Positions 16,889 to 25,629 of a stretch of 41,798 nucleotides of DNA are shown one piece after another. The position numbers and the translations under genes are program-made. Source of the stretch: Cyanobacteriota bacterium (lineage in GTDB: Bacteria; Cyanobacteriota; Cyanobacteriia; Cyanobacteriales; Microcoleaceae); contig JANYGO010000049.1 of NCBI GenBank assembly GCA_025362325.1, positions 1 through 41,798 of the forward strand, given 5' to 3'. How positions within the stretch are numbered: position 1 is the first letter of the stretch; each line of letters begins with the position of its first letter. The notes beneath the pieces are model-generated. The model ran no database searches. It was not told the DNA's origin and saw only the letters and a list, made by a program, of their open reading frames with translations.

Positions 16889-17218
16889 ATGATTCACCTG
16901 AGCAAAACAGCAGCCACAGAAGTAAAACGCCTCAAGTCAAAGTATCGCAACCCCAATGCTTTGTTTCGTCTGGGCGTGGAATCGAGCGGCTGCTCCGGTT
17001 TGTCTTATACAATGGCATTTGACGATGCGCCAGCCCCAGGCGATGCTGTATGCGAGTCCGAGGGAGTTCAAGTTGCGATAGATCCCCAGCACTTAAAATA
17101 TCTCAATGAACTCACCTTAGACTATTCAGAAGACTTGATGGGCGGAGGTTTCCGATATCACAATCCCAATGCAGCCCAAAACTGTAGTTGCGGCAACTCC
17201 TTTTCTGCGAGACAATAA
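16889..17218 (+). CDS. A-type iron-sulfur cluster carrier (IscA/SufA/ErpA family)
   Basis: 109 aa. Begins [15 protein letters not shown]; the three conserved cysteines are in SSGCSGLSY and in the C-terminal NCSCGNSF (CxC), the ligands that carry 2Fe-2S or 4Fe-4S clusters to apoproteins. Family length is typical. No Shine-Dalgarno is visible because the 5' leader is the TTCCCAA array, ending five bases before the ATG. The next gene (Uma2) begins five bases after the stop. Which of SufA/IscA/ErpA it corresponds to cannot be told by eye. Confidence 0.92.
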   Translation: MIHLSKTAATEVKRLKSKYRNPNALFRLGVESSGCSGLSYTMAFDDAPAPGDAVCESEGVQVAIDPQHLKYLNELTLDYSEDLMGGGFRYHNPNAAQNCSCGNSFSARQ

Positions 17219-17223
17219 TCAAT

Positions 17224-17793
17224 ATGATGACACTCAAAGACTTAGAAAAAGTCCAAAAAACCTTCAAAGAAGCCGGTCAAGACTACCAACTTGAACTAGA
17301 AAGCGGGAAGATTATCATTGTGGGCCCATCAGATATTGTATCTAGTGAAATTGGCATTCGCTTGAGTGCCTTTCTGTTCGTTTGGGTGAATCCTCGCCGT
17401 TTGGGAAGAATTTTTGACTCCGCAGGCGGCTTTATTTTACCAGATGCTAACCTCACAGCACCCGATGTTTCCTTTGTGCGGGCCGCGCGGATCAAGCAAA
17501 GTCCCCGTTATTTCGGAGAATTAGTCCCAGACTTGGTAGTAGAAATTAAATCACAAAGCGATCGCATTAAACCGCTCGAAAAAAAGATTCTGAATTTTAT
17601 CGAACTCGGCGCACAAGTAGGAATTTTGATTGACCCGGATGAAGAAACTGTGACAGTCTACCGTCAGGAAGGCGAACCGATTGTGTTGGGAAGTCAAGAT
17701 ATTTTGACATTACCCGAACTTTTTCCTGGTTGGGAATTGCCAATTTGTGAACTGTGGCCGCCAATTTTTACAGAAGCTGAAACTCAAGCATAA
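17224..17793 (+). CDS. Uma2 family (DUF820) putative endonuclease
   Basis: 189 aa from ATG 17224 (MMTLKDLEK); the longer frame from 17188 would overlap the iron-sulfur carrier gene. Uma2 features: LESGKIIIVGPSDIVSSEIGIRL, the acidic ANLTAPDVSFV strand, LVVEIKSQSDRIKPLEKKILNFIELG (E-x-K active-site block) and the terminal DPDEETVTVYR strand. Probably co-transcribed with the upstream carrier gene because only five bases separate them. Role unknown, as for the family. Confidence 0.88.
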   Translation: MMTLKDLEKVQKTFKEAGQDYQLELESGKIIIVGPSDIVSSEIGIRLSAFLFVWVNPRRLGRIFDSAGGFILPDANLTAPDVSFVRAARIKQSPRYFGELVPDLVVEIKSQSDRIKPLEKKILNFIELGAQVGILIDPDEETVTVYRQEGEPIVLGSQDILTLPELFPGWELPICELWPPIFTEAETQA

Positions 17794-17977
17794 TCTGGCT
17801 TTTTTATACAATTAATTAGAACGAACCGCGTTGGCGCAGCCTGCGCGAATCGTTAAAAAAACCTTATTTACAAATCTGAGGTGGAATTGGTGGCGAATTC
17901 GGCGACTGTTATGCCTTACAGCCCTGGGGAATCGCCGCCAATTTGCAATTAATATCAATTATCAATCAAAAAGGTTC

Positions 17978-18027
17978 GTAGTGAGGACGAAGAGTCCTTC
18001 TTTCCGAGGACTCTTCGTCCTCACTAC
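17978..18027. repeat. perfect 21-bp hairpin of the GTAGTGAGGAC repeat family
   Basis: Left arm 17978-17998 begins GTAGTGAGGACGAAGAG and right arm 18007-18027 is its exact reverse complement, with an 8-nt loop. It lies nine bases past the stop of the minus-strand glycosyltransferase gene and could terminate it. Relatives occur at 27692-27838 and 30461-30508. Confidence 0.85.
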
Positions 18028-18036
18028 AAACCTATT

Positions 18037-19023
18037 TTAAGTATAGCTGCTGAAAATTACCCACTGGATTAACTGCTGCCACTCGGGAGATTGAGCTAAT
18101 AAATCTGCATCCAATTCATTGCCTGCATCCTGCGAAAATTCGGTAAAACATTCCGCCCAATTAATTACTGTTTCCACAGGCAAATAAGGTGTATAATTCC
18201 AAGAACGCTGCAAAAACTCTGCCATCTCAACAGGATGACCAGTGCGGTGCAAATACCAAGCAATCCAAACTAAGGTACTGTACTTGATTTGCTTTTCTAA
18301 CAAACGTATTTTATCCGGCAATTCGGGGCGGGCAAAAAAATTGTCGGTGACGGCGGCGAGGGATTTAGCCTGCGGTAAACCTTTGTACATGGCGCTTTGT
18401 TCGTGCTGGCGGTAGCAAACTGTTACTTGTCGCAGCCACTCTGCTTCGCATCCCATTAAGGCTAAACGCAGCACTAAATCTGTATCTTCCGCTGGGGGAA
18501 ATCGAGGGTCAAATCCGCCGGCTCGCTCTAACCAATGGCGGCGAAATATCATGGCGCTGGGTAATACTGGTTTCCACCGCAGCCACATTTCTAAGTCTAG
18601 TTTAGGAACGTTTTGCCAAGGTTTGACATCTTTGATCGGTTCGCCTATACTGTTAACTTGACGCCAGCCGCTGTGGACTATTCCTAGATTTGGTTGGGCT
18701 GCAAATACAGCGATTTGTGCTGCTATTTTGTGGGGCAGAAAGTAGTCATCTGCATCGAGAAAGGCGATGAATTCTCCCCGCGCTAGCTCGATGCCGCGAT
18801 TTCTGGCAATGGAAACTCCTTGATTTTGTTGGTAAATGTAGCGGATTCGATCGCCATATTGCTCTAAAACTAATCTGGTGTCGTCTCGGGAACCGTCGTC
18901 TACGACAATAATTTCCCAGTCTGTATAGGTTTGGTGCAGCACGCTATCTACGGCTTGGCCGATGTAATCCGCGCAGTTGTAAGCCGGAATGACCACGCTT
19001 ACCTGCGGAGTTCGATCGCTCAT
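18037..19023 (-). CDS. family 2 glycosyltransferase
   Basis: 328 aa. N-terminal GT-A fold: VSVVIPAYNCADYIGQAVDSVL, the acidic VDDGSRDDTR, RNRGIELARGEFIAFLDADDYF (the DxD-type metal site) and the later AGGFDPRFPPAEDTDLVLRLA. These enzymes transfer sugars from nucleotide donors, usually for exopolysaccharide, lipopolysaccharide or protein glycosylation. The C-terminal 120 residues are family-variable and there is no membrane segment. No other polysaccharide genes are adjacent, so donor and acceptor are unknown. Confidence 0.92.
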   Translation of the reverse strand: MSDRTPQVSVVIPAYNCADYIGQAVDSVLHQTYTDWEIIVVDDGSRDDTRLVLEQYGDRIRYIYQQNQGVSIARNRGIELARGEFIAFLDADDYFLPHKIAAQIAVFAAQPNLGIVHSGWRQVNSIGEPIKDVKPWQNVPKLDLEMWLRWKPVLPSAMIFRRHWLERAGGFDPRFPPAEDTDLVLRLALMGCEAEWLRQVTVCYRQHEQSAMYKGLPQAKSLAAVTDNFFARPELPDKIRLLEKQIKYSTLVWIAWYLHRTGHPVEMAEFLQRSWNYTPYLPVETVINWAECFTEFSQDAGNELDADLLAQSPEWQQLIQWVIFSSYT

Positions 19024-19170
19024 AATTAATATATTAAGTCCGAAGGATGAGAATCAATACGCTTTGTCAAATCCGGTTGCGTCTTGATTGTACAATAAAT
19101 CTAGGGTGTGCCAGCAACAGACGCACCCGACGACGATCTATCGGCGATGCTTTTGGAGGACAATGTGGAT

Positions 19171-20397
19171 TTAAGAATTTGCCAAGGTAAGTTGCTGCGA
19201 ATTCAGTAAATCGTGGCGGCGAATTGCTAAAGGATTGCGATCGCCTTTTACCTTCAAATACTTGTCAGCTACTTGCAAAACTTGTTCTGGATTGGGCGGC
19301 TTGCTCAAAAAATCGGAAGCACCTGTAAGTTTCGCTCGCGTGCGATCGATTATACTATCTTGACCAGTCAAAAATACGATCGGAGTTTCCCGAAAAGCCG
19401 GTGTTTTTCGCAAAAAATTGCACAAAGCAAAGCCGCTTGTCTTCGGCATCACCAAGTCCATAAAAATCAAAGCAGGCTTCTGTTTGGCGATGATGCCCAC
19501 TCCCTGCATCGGGTCTTGAATTTTTAGGACTCGATACCCCGCGGGCGATAAAATTTGCTCTAAAAATTCGCATACCATCGGACTGTCGTCGATACACGCA
19601 ATCAAAGGGCGAACAGGCCCAGCAATCGCCGCAGCAAGGCGCCACTGTTCTATAGGCGACGGCAAATCTGGTACTGTTCGGAAATTTACTAAACCCTGCT
19701 TCATGTAATTAACTAAAGCGCGAGTTGCCACTGTGACGCACTGCTTTTTCTTAAAAGCAATATCCCAAAGAGTATTTTCGCCGTTAAATACGTTAGCCAA
19801 AGCTATCAAAGAATTAGAACTAAATCGATTTTGCTGCAACTGGGCTGACGATTTTAAAAGCGGTGCTTGTTCTGGATCTACCATCCACAAACCCATTGCT
19901 TTCCACTTCTGCCAAATTTGTTCTGTAGAGGACAGAATTTGCTCTACTTCCGTTAAAGACACCAGCAAAGAAGAAATAATTTTAGAAAAATATTTTTCTG
20001 ACGGACGCCACTCCCGGCGCAGACCCGATTGACCTACCAGAGCAAAAAACACTTCGGAAACGCTGCTGTGGACGATCGCCTTAGCTTGTTCCAAACTCAT
20101 TTCGCTAGCAACTATCCCTTGCTGAATCAGTTGATATTCCCACAGTTCCCCAGCATCGAGGTCTCTGAGATCCACTTGAAAGTTGCGGCAGTGTTGCCCG
20201 ATCCCCCTATACCAGCGCCTCGCCCTGTGCGCTCCTCCTGTGGCATAAACCAAACAACCCCGAAAAAAGTAAAGTTGCCACTGTTGTTCGCCTTGCTCTA
20301 ACAGCAGTTTCCCCGTTGCTTGTTTCTGGCTGAGCACTGCCAGAGTATGAGACAGCATTTTGTACCCGATTGCGGTAGCAGACATATCAACTCGCAT
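19171..20397 (-). CDS. PatA/PixG-type response regulator (PATAN domain plus receiver)
   Basis: 408 aa. The N-terminal ~230 residues are the PATAN (DUF4388-like) region of cyanobacterial PatA-type regulators: LAVLSQKQATGKLLLEQGEQQWQLYF, CLVYATGGAHRARRWYRG. The C-terminal 125 residues are a receiver domain with the acidic pair (CIDDSP), the phospho-acceptor Asp in FMDLVMPKTSG and the conserved Thr/Lys (FLTGQDS, FLSKPP). Such proteins function in phototaxis, pilus motility or heterocyst patterning. The ATG at 20397 has GGAGG seven bases upstream. No CheA/CheW genes lie nearby, so the pathway is unknown. Confidence 0.92.
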   Translation of the reverse strand: MRVDMSATAIGYKMLSHTLAVLSQKQATGKLLLEQGEQQWQLYFFRGCLVYATGGAHRARRWYRGIGQHCRNFQVDLRDLDAGELWEYQLIQQGIVASEMSLEQAKAIVHSSVSEVFFALVGQSGLRREWRPSEKYFSKIISSLLVSLTEVEQILSSTEQIWQKWKAMGLWMVDPEQAPLLKSSAQLQQNRFSSNSLIALANVFNGENTLWDIAFKKKQCVTVATRALVNYMKQGLVNFRTVPDLPSPIEQWRLAAAIAGPVRPLIACIDDSPMVCEFLEQILSPAGYRVLKIQDPMQGVGIIAKQKPALIFMDLVMPKTSGFALCNFLRKTPAFRETPIVFLTGQDSIIDRTRAKLTGASDFLSKPPNPEQVLQVADKYLKVKGDRNPLAIRRHDLLNSQQLTLANS

Positions 20398-20601
20398 CCC
20401 CTGTCCTCCCGTTTTTCCTATTATATAGCTGCTGAGTTGTGGAAGAAAACAGTAATATTACTGAAATTTTACAAATACCAACAATTAATGCTGTAAGTTT
20501 ACCCCCTGTGGTACTGATACCCATCGGGAGTTTTAGCCATGAAGATACAGGGCTTATTTGCACCATTAACTAATAAATAAAATCCGGCTTCTGATTAATA
20601 G

Positions 20602-20832
20602 CTAATTCTCGTCGCTATCTTTGGGAGGTACTGGATCGTAACCTCCTGGATGAAAAGGATGACAGCGCAAAATCCGCTTAACGGCGAGCGCTGATCCCCG
20701 CGCCGCCCCAAATCTTTCTACGGCTTCGATCGCATATTGCGAACAAGTTGGTTGAAATCTACAGGCATTGGGCAAATAAGGAGAAATACCCATTTTGTAG
20801 CCTCGGATTAATCCGATCAGTAATACTTTCAC
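20602..20832 (-). CDS. yidD: membrane protein insertion efficiency factor YidD
   Basis: 76 aa. The sequence [38 protein letters not shown] and [17 protein letters not shown] is diagnostic, with the conserved cysteines. YidD is a small membrane-associated protein assisting YidC-dependent insertion. Translation starts at a GTG at 20832 with GAGG eight bases upstream. In many bacteria it sits with rpmH/rnpA/yidC; here it is next to truB instead, 80 bp downstream of that gene on the same strand. Confidence 0.95.
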   Translation of the reverse strand: MKVLLIGLIRGYKMGISPYLPNACRFQPTCSQYAIEAVERFGAARGSALAVKRILRCHPFHPGGYDPVPPKDSDEN

Positions 20833-20912
20833 AATTTTGACCTCAGCGCTTGATTAAACTAATCGCAAAATGTTGTCCTGTATACCTATTTTCATTTTTA
20901 CCTCTTGGCTAG

Positions 20913-21851
20913 CTAAAACACAATTTGAGGAGACAATATGGTATTTGTTTCGGAGTTTGCTACTTGACCGATACCTAAAAAATTACCATCTCGATCGTAA
21001 ACTTGCAAGGGATAGGGAGGTTCGGGTATTAAGTTTGCGGGGGGATTGTTCCGAGTTTCCTCCCCTTCTACGGGCGTTTCGGGAATCGGGAGGCGCTGTC
21101 CTTGAAACCAGCGTTTGGTATATTCAGGCGACAGGACGATCGCACCTAAGTGTCCCAAAACCGCTGATGGCAAAATCGGACAGAATTTATCCTCCTGTAT
21201 TTGCAGTTCTAATTCTGCAAAACTGAGACTTTGGTCGATCGAGAAACCGCTGCTTTCGGTGCGAGTCAAACAAGCCAAAGTACCGCCTGCATTCAAGAGT
21301 GCGCCCAAGTCCCGGGCGATCGCCCGAATGTAGGTACCGGCCCCACAGGCGATCGACAAATCCAATTCGGGAAAATCTCCCGATCGCCAATCCAAGATTT
21401 CCAGCCGAAACACCTCTACTTTCCTAGCAGCAACTTCCACTGTTTCGCCTTTTCTAGCTAACTCATAAAGGCGTTTTCCTCCCACCTGAACCGCACTAAA
21501 ACTCGGCGGAAATTGTTCTATTTTCCCTAGGAATTTTGGCAGTGCAGCTTGCACTTTTTCTAAACTTAACTCCGGCATCGGTTGAGAATGGATAATTTCT
21601 CCTTCTAAATCGTCCGTAGCGGTAGTTAAGCCAAACCGAATCGTACCTTGGTAAGCTTTGTTGTGTTGGAGGAATTGCAGCAGTCTGGTCGATCTGCCCA
21701 GGGCGATCGGCAAAACGCCAGTCACAGCAGGATCGAGGGTTCCTCCGTGTCCGACTCGCTTGAGTTTCAATATTCGGCGCACTCGCCCCACGCAGTCGTG
21801 AGATGTCATGCCCGCAGGTTTGTTGAGATTGAGAAAACCGTCAATAGTCAT
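20913..21851 (-). CDS. truB: tRNA pseudouridine-55 synthase TruB
   Basis: 312 aa. Isomerises U55 in the T-loop of tRNAs. The N-terminal [21 protein letters not shown] and [22 protein letters not shown] contain the catalytic aspartate (GTLDP); [30 protein letters not shown] and [15 protein letters not shown] are the other signatures. The C-terminal ~80 residues are the variable extension. The leader is a TTAGTTG heptamer array abutting the start codon, with no Shine-Dalgarno. Confidence 0.96.
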   Translation of the reverse strand: MTIDGFLNLNKPAGMTSHDCVGRVRRILKLKRVGHGGTLDPAVTGVLPIALGRSTRLLQFLQHNKAYQGTIRFGLTTATDDLEGEIIHSQPMPELSLEKVQAALPKFLGKIEQFPPSFSAVQVGGKRLYELARKGETVEVAARKVEVFRLEILDWRSGDFPELDLSIACGAGTYIRAIARDLGALLNAGGTLACLTRTESSGFSIDQSLSFAELELQIQEDKFCPILPSAVLGHLGAIVLSPEYTKRWFQGQRLPIPETPVEGEETRNNPPANLIPEPPYPLQVYDRDGNFLGIGQVANSETNTILSPQIVF

Positions 21852-21900
21852 TAGTTAGTTATTAGTTGTTAGTTGTTAGTTGTTAGTTGTTAGTTGTTAT
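21851..21900. repeat. heptamer array TTAGTTG in the truB leader
   Basis: Five exact TTAGTTG units at 21862-21896 with degenerate flanks; the flank on the gene side begins at the start codon of truB. Confidence 0.88.
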
Positions 21901-21942
21901 ATCAATTCCGGTTGTATTGGAATAATATAGAGGACACGGCAG

Positions 21943-21981
21943 TGCCGTTTCCCTACCATGATTAATTGTAGGGACACGGCA
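21943..21981. repeat. inverted repeat, 14-bp arms with one mismatch
   Basis: TGCCGTTTCCCTAC (21943-21956) and GTAGGGACACGGCA (21968-21981). A dispersed-repeat type hairpin between truB and the RTX gene; its GGACACGGCA word also occurs just left of the arm. Confidence 0.65.
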
Positions 21982-22069
21982 CGTGCAGTCTCCTGATTTC
22001 GGCCTAATTTCGGTAAGATTAATAATTCCGATGCTACCGGATTTGATATTATTTGTTATTAGCTTTCCT

Positions 22070-22104
22070 GTCAACAGTCAACCGTCAACAGTCAACCGTC
22101 AACA
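22070..22104. repeat. heptamer array GTCAAC(A/C) x5
   Basis: Five units alternating GTCAACA and GTCAACC, ending eight bases before the 3' end of the RTX gene. Confidence 0.88.
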
Positions 22105-22112
22105 ATTCCGAA

Positions 22113-22868
22113 TCAAAAAATAAAGTCCGCCCGACTGATAGAAGTGGGTGCAACTCCGAATAAAGTAGCCAGAGTTTCCTTGGTGCTTGTAAGTTGAATA
22201 ATTGTACTCGGCGAAGTTCCGCCAGATCCAGCGAAAATGGTGAGTTGGGCAAAGGGGAGGTCTGCTGTCAAGCGAATTTTATCAGTACCAACAGTAAAAT
22301 CGGTAATCACATCCGCATCTGTCAAACGCCCGATCGCAAAAGTATCATTCCCAGCGCCGCCAGTTAAAGTATCTCGGCCCTTATCGCCCGACAAACAGTC
22401 ATCGCCGATACCGCCAAACAGCGAGTCATCGCCAGTGCCACCAAACAGGGTGTCATTGCCCGCGCCCCCCAACAAAGTATCGCTTTCTTGGTTGCCAAAC
22501 AGCAAATCATTGCCGTCGTCGCCGCTTACCGAGTCAGCATCTTTGCCGCCGTAGACAGTATCGTCGCCCGCGTTGCCAAAAACGCTGTCGCGGCCAGCAT
22601 TACCGAACAGCAAATCATTGCCGTCGCCGCCTAGTATTGAGTCGTCGCCGTCCCCACCGTAGAGGCTATCGTTTCCCCCCAAGCCGAAAATGCTGTCAGC
22701 GCCTCCCAAACCGAATATCAAGTCAGCGCCCGCAGTACCGCTGAGGGAGTCGGGGCCGCTGGTGCCGTTCCTACCACCGCTAGCTGAGCCTCCGGGACTG
22801 GTACCGCCGCTGCCGGGGGTTGGAGTTGGGGTGGTGATTGTGATCTTGACTGGTACTGCTGGTGGCAT
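22113..22868 (-). CDS. RTX-type calcium-binding protein
   Basis: 251 aa. After a Pro/Thr/Gly/Ser-rich N-terminus (about 1-40) come roughly a dozen nonapeptide RTX repeats of the GGxGxDxLx type (for example GGDGDDSIL, GGAGNDTLF), which bind Ca2+ and fold on export. The C-terminus, DTFAIGRLTDADVITDFTVGTDKI onward, is the usual end domain carrying an uncleaved type I secretion signal. No enzymatic domain is present and no secretion genes (HlyB/D) are in the window, so function and exporter are unknown. Heptamer repeats follow the stop. Confidence 0.88.
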   Translation of the reverse strand: MPPAVPVKITITTPTPTPGSGGTSPGGSASGGRNGTSGPDSLSGTAGADLIFGLGGADSIFGLGGNDSLYGGDGDDSILGGDGNDLLFGNAGRDSVFGNAGDDTVYGGKDADSVSGDDGNDLLFGNQESDTLLGGAGNDTLFGGTGDDSLFGGIGDDCLSGDKGRDTLTGGAGNDTFAIGRLTDADVITDFTVGTDKIRLTADLPFAQLTIFAGSGGTSPSTIIQLTSTKETLATLFGVAPTSISRADFIF

Positions 22869-22908
22869 GGTTTTGAACAGTGGTAGAAATTTGCCATTCT
22901 AACTTAGC

Positions 22909-24723
22909 TTAAAATCGGGAGTTATAAGCTCGCCAACCGCCCAGATCGGAAATGTCGATCGCACCTGCGACAGCATAAGATTCGCACAAAAAGCCCTGCA
23001 CCGTGGAGCCGTCCTCCAACATTAGCGTACCGATTCCCAGCGGCGACGGAATTTGAGCGACAAATCGGCCGAAAGCTGCGATCGACAACTCCCAAACTTC
23101 CACCTCGATCGCGCTACCGCCCTCTACCTGACGCACCAATCCCGGCTTGCCCAGAGCAGTACCCGTCAAAGCGTACAGCTTGTAAATCGGGCTGGTACGG
23201 CAGGCGCGAACCAAAATGCCTCCGAGCTCGATTAGTTGATAATTCAGCGGCTCACCGCTCAAATGAGCGCCAACCACGGCAAGTTTGACTCGTTCTTCTG
23301 ACGATGATTTGGGTGCGATCGCGAATTCCGGGACTGTTGGCAGCGCCTGGCCGGTTGCGCCCAAAGTTCCCCCCAAGCGATCGTGGAAAGCAGCGCCCAG
23401 GCGGCAAAGCGATAAATCGTGCCACGCCGGAGCCATCAGTGTCAATCCTGCGGGCAATCCGTTGCTTTGAAACCCGCTGGGAACTGCGATCGCGCACAAA
23501 TCGAGTAAATTGGCAAAGTTCGTGTAACGTCCGAGAGTGGTGTTGAGGGCGATCGGCGCGGCTGCAACTTCTGCGACAGTATAAATCGTACCTGTCGTGG
23601 GAACCGCCAACACATCCATTGACTGCCACTGAATTTCTGCCCGCCGGCGTAGTTCCGCCAACCGGTACGAGGCGCGGTAAGCAGATACGGCATCGTAGCG
23701 TTTGCCGCCGCTGATAATTTCGTACACGATCGGATCGAGATCCCCTGGGTGCGCGTCCAGGAAATCGCCCACCGCGGCCAACCTTTCTGCTACCCACGGC
23801 CCGCCGTAGAGCATTTCGGCAGCCTCCGCAAAGGGTTTGAAGTCAATAGGCGCGATCGTGCAGCCCAATGATTGCAAGCGCGCGATCGCCTCTCGGTAGC
23901 GCTGTTCGGCTTCTGCATTCCCGAAAAATTCGAGTTCGCCGTCTGCGGGAACTCCCACCCGTAAGCGGGATAAATCCGGCAAAACTTTCGTTTCAGGGCG
24001 ACGAGAAAACGCATCCTCAGCGTCAAAACCGCTGGCTACTTGCAGCACGGAGGCCGCATCCGCACAGGTGAGAGCGAACACAGAAACGCAATCGAGCGAT
24101 CGCACTGCTGGAAGCAGCCCGCGAGTGCTTACCAGCCCGCAAGTTGGCTTCAGCCCGACAATGTTGGTAAAAGCAGCGGGAACCCGCCCCGAGCCTGCGG
24201 TATCGGTACCCAGAGCAAAACTCACCAATCCGGCAGAGACTGCTGCGGCGGAACCGGAACTCGATCCGCCGGGGATGTATCGCCGATCGAACGGATTGCG
24301 GCAAACTCCATAGGGGGTGCGGGTTCCCACTAATCCTGTGGCAAACTGATCCATGTTTGTTTTGCCGATCGCGATCGCACCTGCCGCGCACAGGCGCTCT
24401 ACGACGGAGGACGATCGCGCTGGAGTGCGAGCAAATTGCGGACATCCCGCCGTAGTGGGAACGCCCGCCCAATCGAGATTATCTTTGATCGCAAAAGGTA
24501 TCCCGTAGAGTGGCAATTGTTGCGGGTCGAGGTTTTCCAAAGCTTTGGCGCGTTCGAGGGTTTCCGCCAGCGGTGCTAAATAAATCCATACCGCCGGATC
24601 TGCATAGCGTTCGATCCGATCGTACACGCTCGCGATCGCATCTGCGGGCGCGATCGAGCCCGTGCGGTAGCGATCGAGCAGCGAATGAATGTCTAGACTG
24701 TGACTGTAGTTAACTTTTTCCAT
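22909..24723 (-). CDS. atzF: allophanate hydrolase
   Basis: 604 aa. Residues 1 to about 440 are an amidase-signature domain with the Ser-cisSer-Lys triad: Lys80 (GIPFAIKDNLD), Ser155 (PGGSSSGSAA) and Ser178 (GTDTAGSGR). Residues about 475-604 are the allophanate-hydrolase C-terminal domain (LAVVGAHLSGEPLNYQLIELGG... VQGFLCESYAVAGAIDIS), which completes decarboxylation of N-carboxycarbamate. Allophanate becomes 2 NH3 and 2 CO2, the last step of both the urea amidolyase and guanidine pathways. It is divergent from the guanidine-I riboswitch operon, 0.9 kb away, with no recognisable riboswitch of its own and a GATTTTA heptamer array in its leader. Confidence 0.95.
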   Translation of the reverse strand: MEKVNYSHSLDIHSLLDRYRTGSIAPADAIASVYDRIERYADPAVWIYLAPLAETLERAKALENLDPQQLPLYGIPFAIKDNLDWAGVPTTAGCPQFARTPARSSSVVERLCAAGAIAIGKTNMDQFATGLVGTRTPYGVCRNPFDRRYIPGGSSSGSAAAVSAGLVSFALGTDTAGSGRVPAAFTNIVGLKPTCGLVSTRGLLPAVRSLDCVSVFALTCADAASVLQVASGFDAEDAFSRRPETKVLPDLSRLRVGVPADGELEFFGNAEAEQRYREAIARLQSLGCTIAPIDFKPFAEAAEMLYGGPWVAERLAAVGDFLDAHPGDLDPIVYEIISGGKRYDAVSAYRASYRLAELRRRAEIQWQSMDVLAVPTTGTIYTVAEVAAAPIALNTTLGRYTNFANLLDLCAIAVPSGFQSNGLPAGLTLMAPAWHDLSLCRLGAAFHDRLGGTLGATGQALPTVPEFAIAPKSSSEERVKLAVVGAHLSGEPLNYQLIELGGILVRACRTSPIYKLYALTGTALGKPGLVRQVEGGSAIEVEVWELSIAAFGRFVAQIPSPLGIGTLMLEDGSTVQGFLCESYAVAGAIDISDLGGWRAYNSRF

Positions 24724-24738
24724 AATGCACCGTCAGTC

Positions 24739-24770
24739 GATTTTAGATTTTAGATTTTAGATTTTAGATT
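24739..24770. repeat. heptamer array GATTTTA in the atzF leader
   Basis: Four exact GATTTTA units plus GATT, beginning 16 bases upstream of the atzF start codon (minus strand). Confidence 0.88.
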
Positions 24771-25341
24771 GAAGAGTTCACTTCACAGGCTGTGTTTGGC
24801 GATCGTTATTACTCACGCCCAGAGTACCATTCTCTCTTAACAGGCTGTCCGGCCTGTTCCACAAAGAGTGTATTTCTTTCTTCTTGTGGGGAGTAGGGGT
24901 TGGGCATCCTGCACGCCCATAAAAGGCTTATTGAGAATGGTGGAACATCTCATTTATTACAAATAGGATGTTAGTTTACCGCATTGGCGATCGCCTCCGC
25001 ATCCAGTCTAGGGCGATCGAAGTATTTCTCAATAAATATTTAATCCTTGTCTTGCGAGTTTGGTCAGTGTGTGCAGGTCAACTTCGCGATGCACAATCGC
25101 CCGGTTTAATCTTCCAAAAACCTTAATTTGATAAATCCCAGAAAAAACGTTTTTTGTAACATTTTACACATTTTACTATCAAGTTAGCTGTTACCGTTTG
25201 AAACGTAGCAATCTAGTAAGATTGCAAGCTACAGTATGCTTACCTTTGAAAAAGCTAAGTGCATTGTTGTTACCGACAGTCTCGCATAACTCCTTGGGTT
25301 GCAAACAGGACTTATACAGACAAAAATCGAAAAAAAATAAC
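24771..25341. other. divergent intergenic region between atzF and the guanidine operon
   Basis: No gene seen. Features: a 7-bp hairpin AACAGGC/GCCTGTT around 24839-24858; TGTAA-CATT-TTACA (about 25157-25170); a hairpin GCAATCT-AGTA-AGATTGC (25208-25225); and TTATAC at 25312-25317, a possible -10 for the riboswitch transcript. I did not find an NtcA site (GTA-N8-TAC) or a second ykkC motif on the atzF side. Confidence 0.5.
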
Positions 25342-25487
25342 AGCTTCTAGGGTTCCGATTTGAACGAGTTTCTAACTCAGCTTAGACAGTTCGAGTGCTG
25401 GTCCGAGAGAAGCAGACTGGTTCACCCAAGATTTTAATTTTAGGGAAACACTAGCCAGTTACACGGCGGGATAAAAGCCCGGGAGAA
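25342..25487 (+). ncRNA. guanidine-I riboswitch (ykkC/yxkD class) aptamer
   Basis: The three conserved blocks of the guanidine-I aptamer occur in order with normal spacing: CTAGGGTTCCG (25347-25357), CTGGTCCGAGAG (25398-25409), and ACACGGCGGGATAAAAGCCC continuing GGGAGA (25461-25486). GCTTCT (25343-25348) pairs with AGAAGC (25408-25413) as the first stem, and ACTGG pairs with CCAGT in the second. It binds free guanidinium and normally turns on guanidine export or degradation genes. It lies upstream of the ABC transporter, DUF1989 and carboxylase genes on the same strand, exactly the expected regulon. Confidence 0.95.
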
Positions 25488-25515
25488 ACGCGATCGGTCA
25501 GCAAGACTCGGTTCG

Positions 25516-25585
25516 TTAGCTCTCGGGCTTTATCCTTGTATATCAAGGGTTTGCGGGAGCTAAGGAAGCCAACGAAGTAGGCTTT
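25516..25585 (+). promoter_or_regulatory. riboswitch expression platform (alternative pairings)
   Basis: CTCTCGGGCTTTATCC (25520-25535) complements the aptamer's 3' segment GGATAAAAGCCCGGGAG (25469-25485) with one G-U pair and one bulge, so it could disrupt the ligand-binding fold. The overlapping TTAGCTCTCG (25516-25525) can instead pair with CGGGAGCTAA (25554-25563). Next come a CCTTG-TATAT-CAAGG hairpin (25534-25548) and AAGCC...GGCTT (25566-25585), which is followed by only a weak T-run. Mutually exclusive pairings are the hallmark of a switch; whether it controls termination or translation is not clear. Confidence 0.55.
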
Positions 25586-25629
25586 GTTCGATCGACATAT
25601 TCACCTCTAACCAGCAACCAGAATCTGCT

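Noticed and set aside
16593..16897. Several overlapping minus-strand frames of repeating GIGNWEL
   Set aside because: They are produced solely by the TTCCCAA heptamer array, which has no stops in several frames; there is no start signal and the sequence is repeat only.
23252..24472. Long arginine-rich frames inside the allophanate hydrolase gene
   Set aside because: Shadows of a GC-rich enzyme gene in other frames; the amidase reading frame is complete and recognisable.
24724..25341. NtcA binding site before the nitrogen genes
   Set aside because: No GTA-N8-TAC was found. TGTAACATTTTACA has GTA and TAC separated by six bases, not eight.
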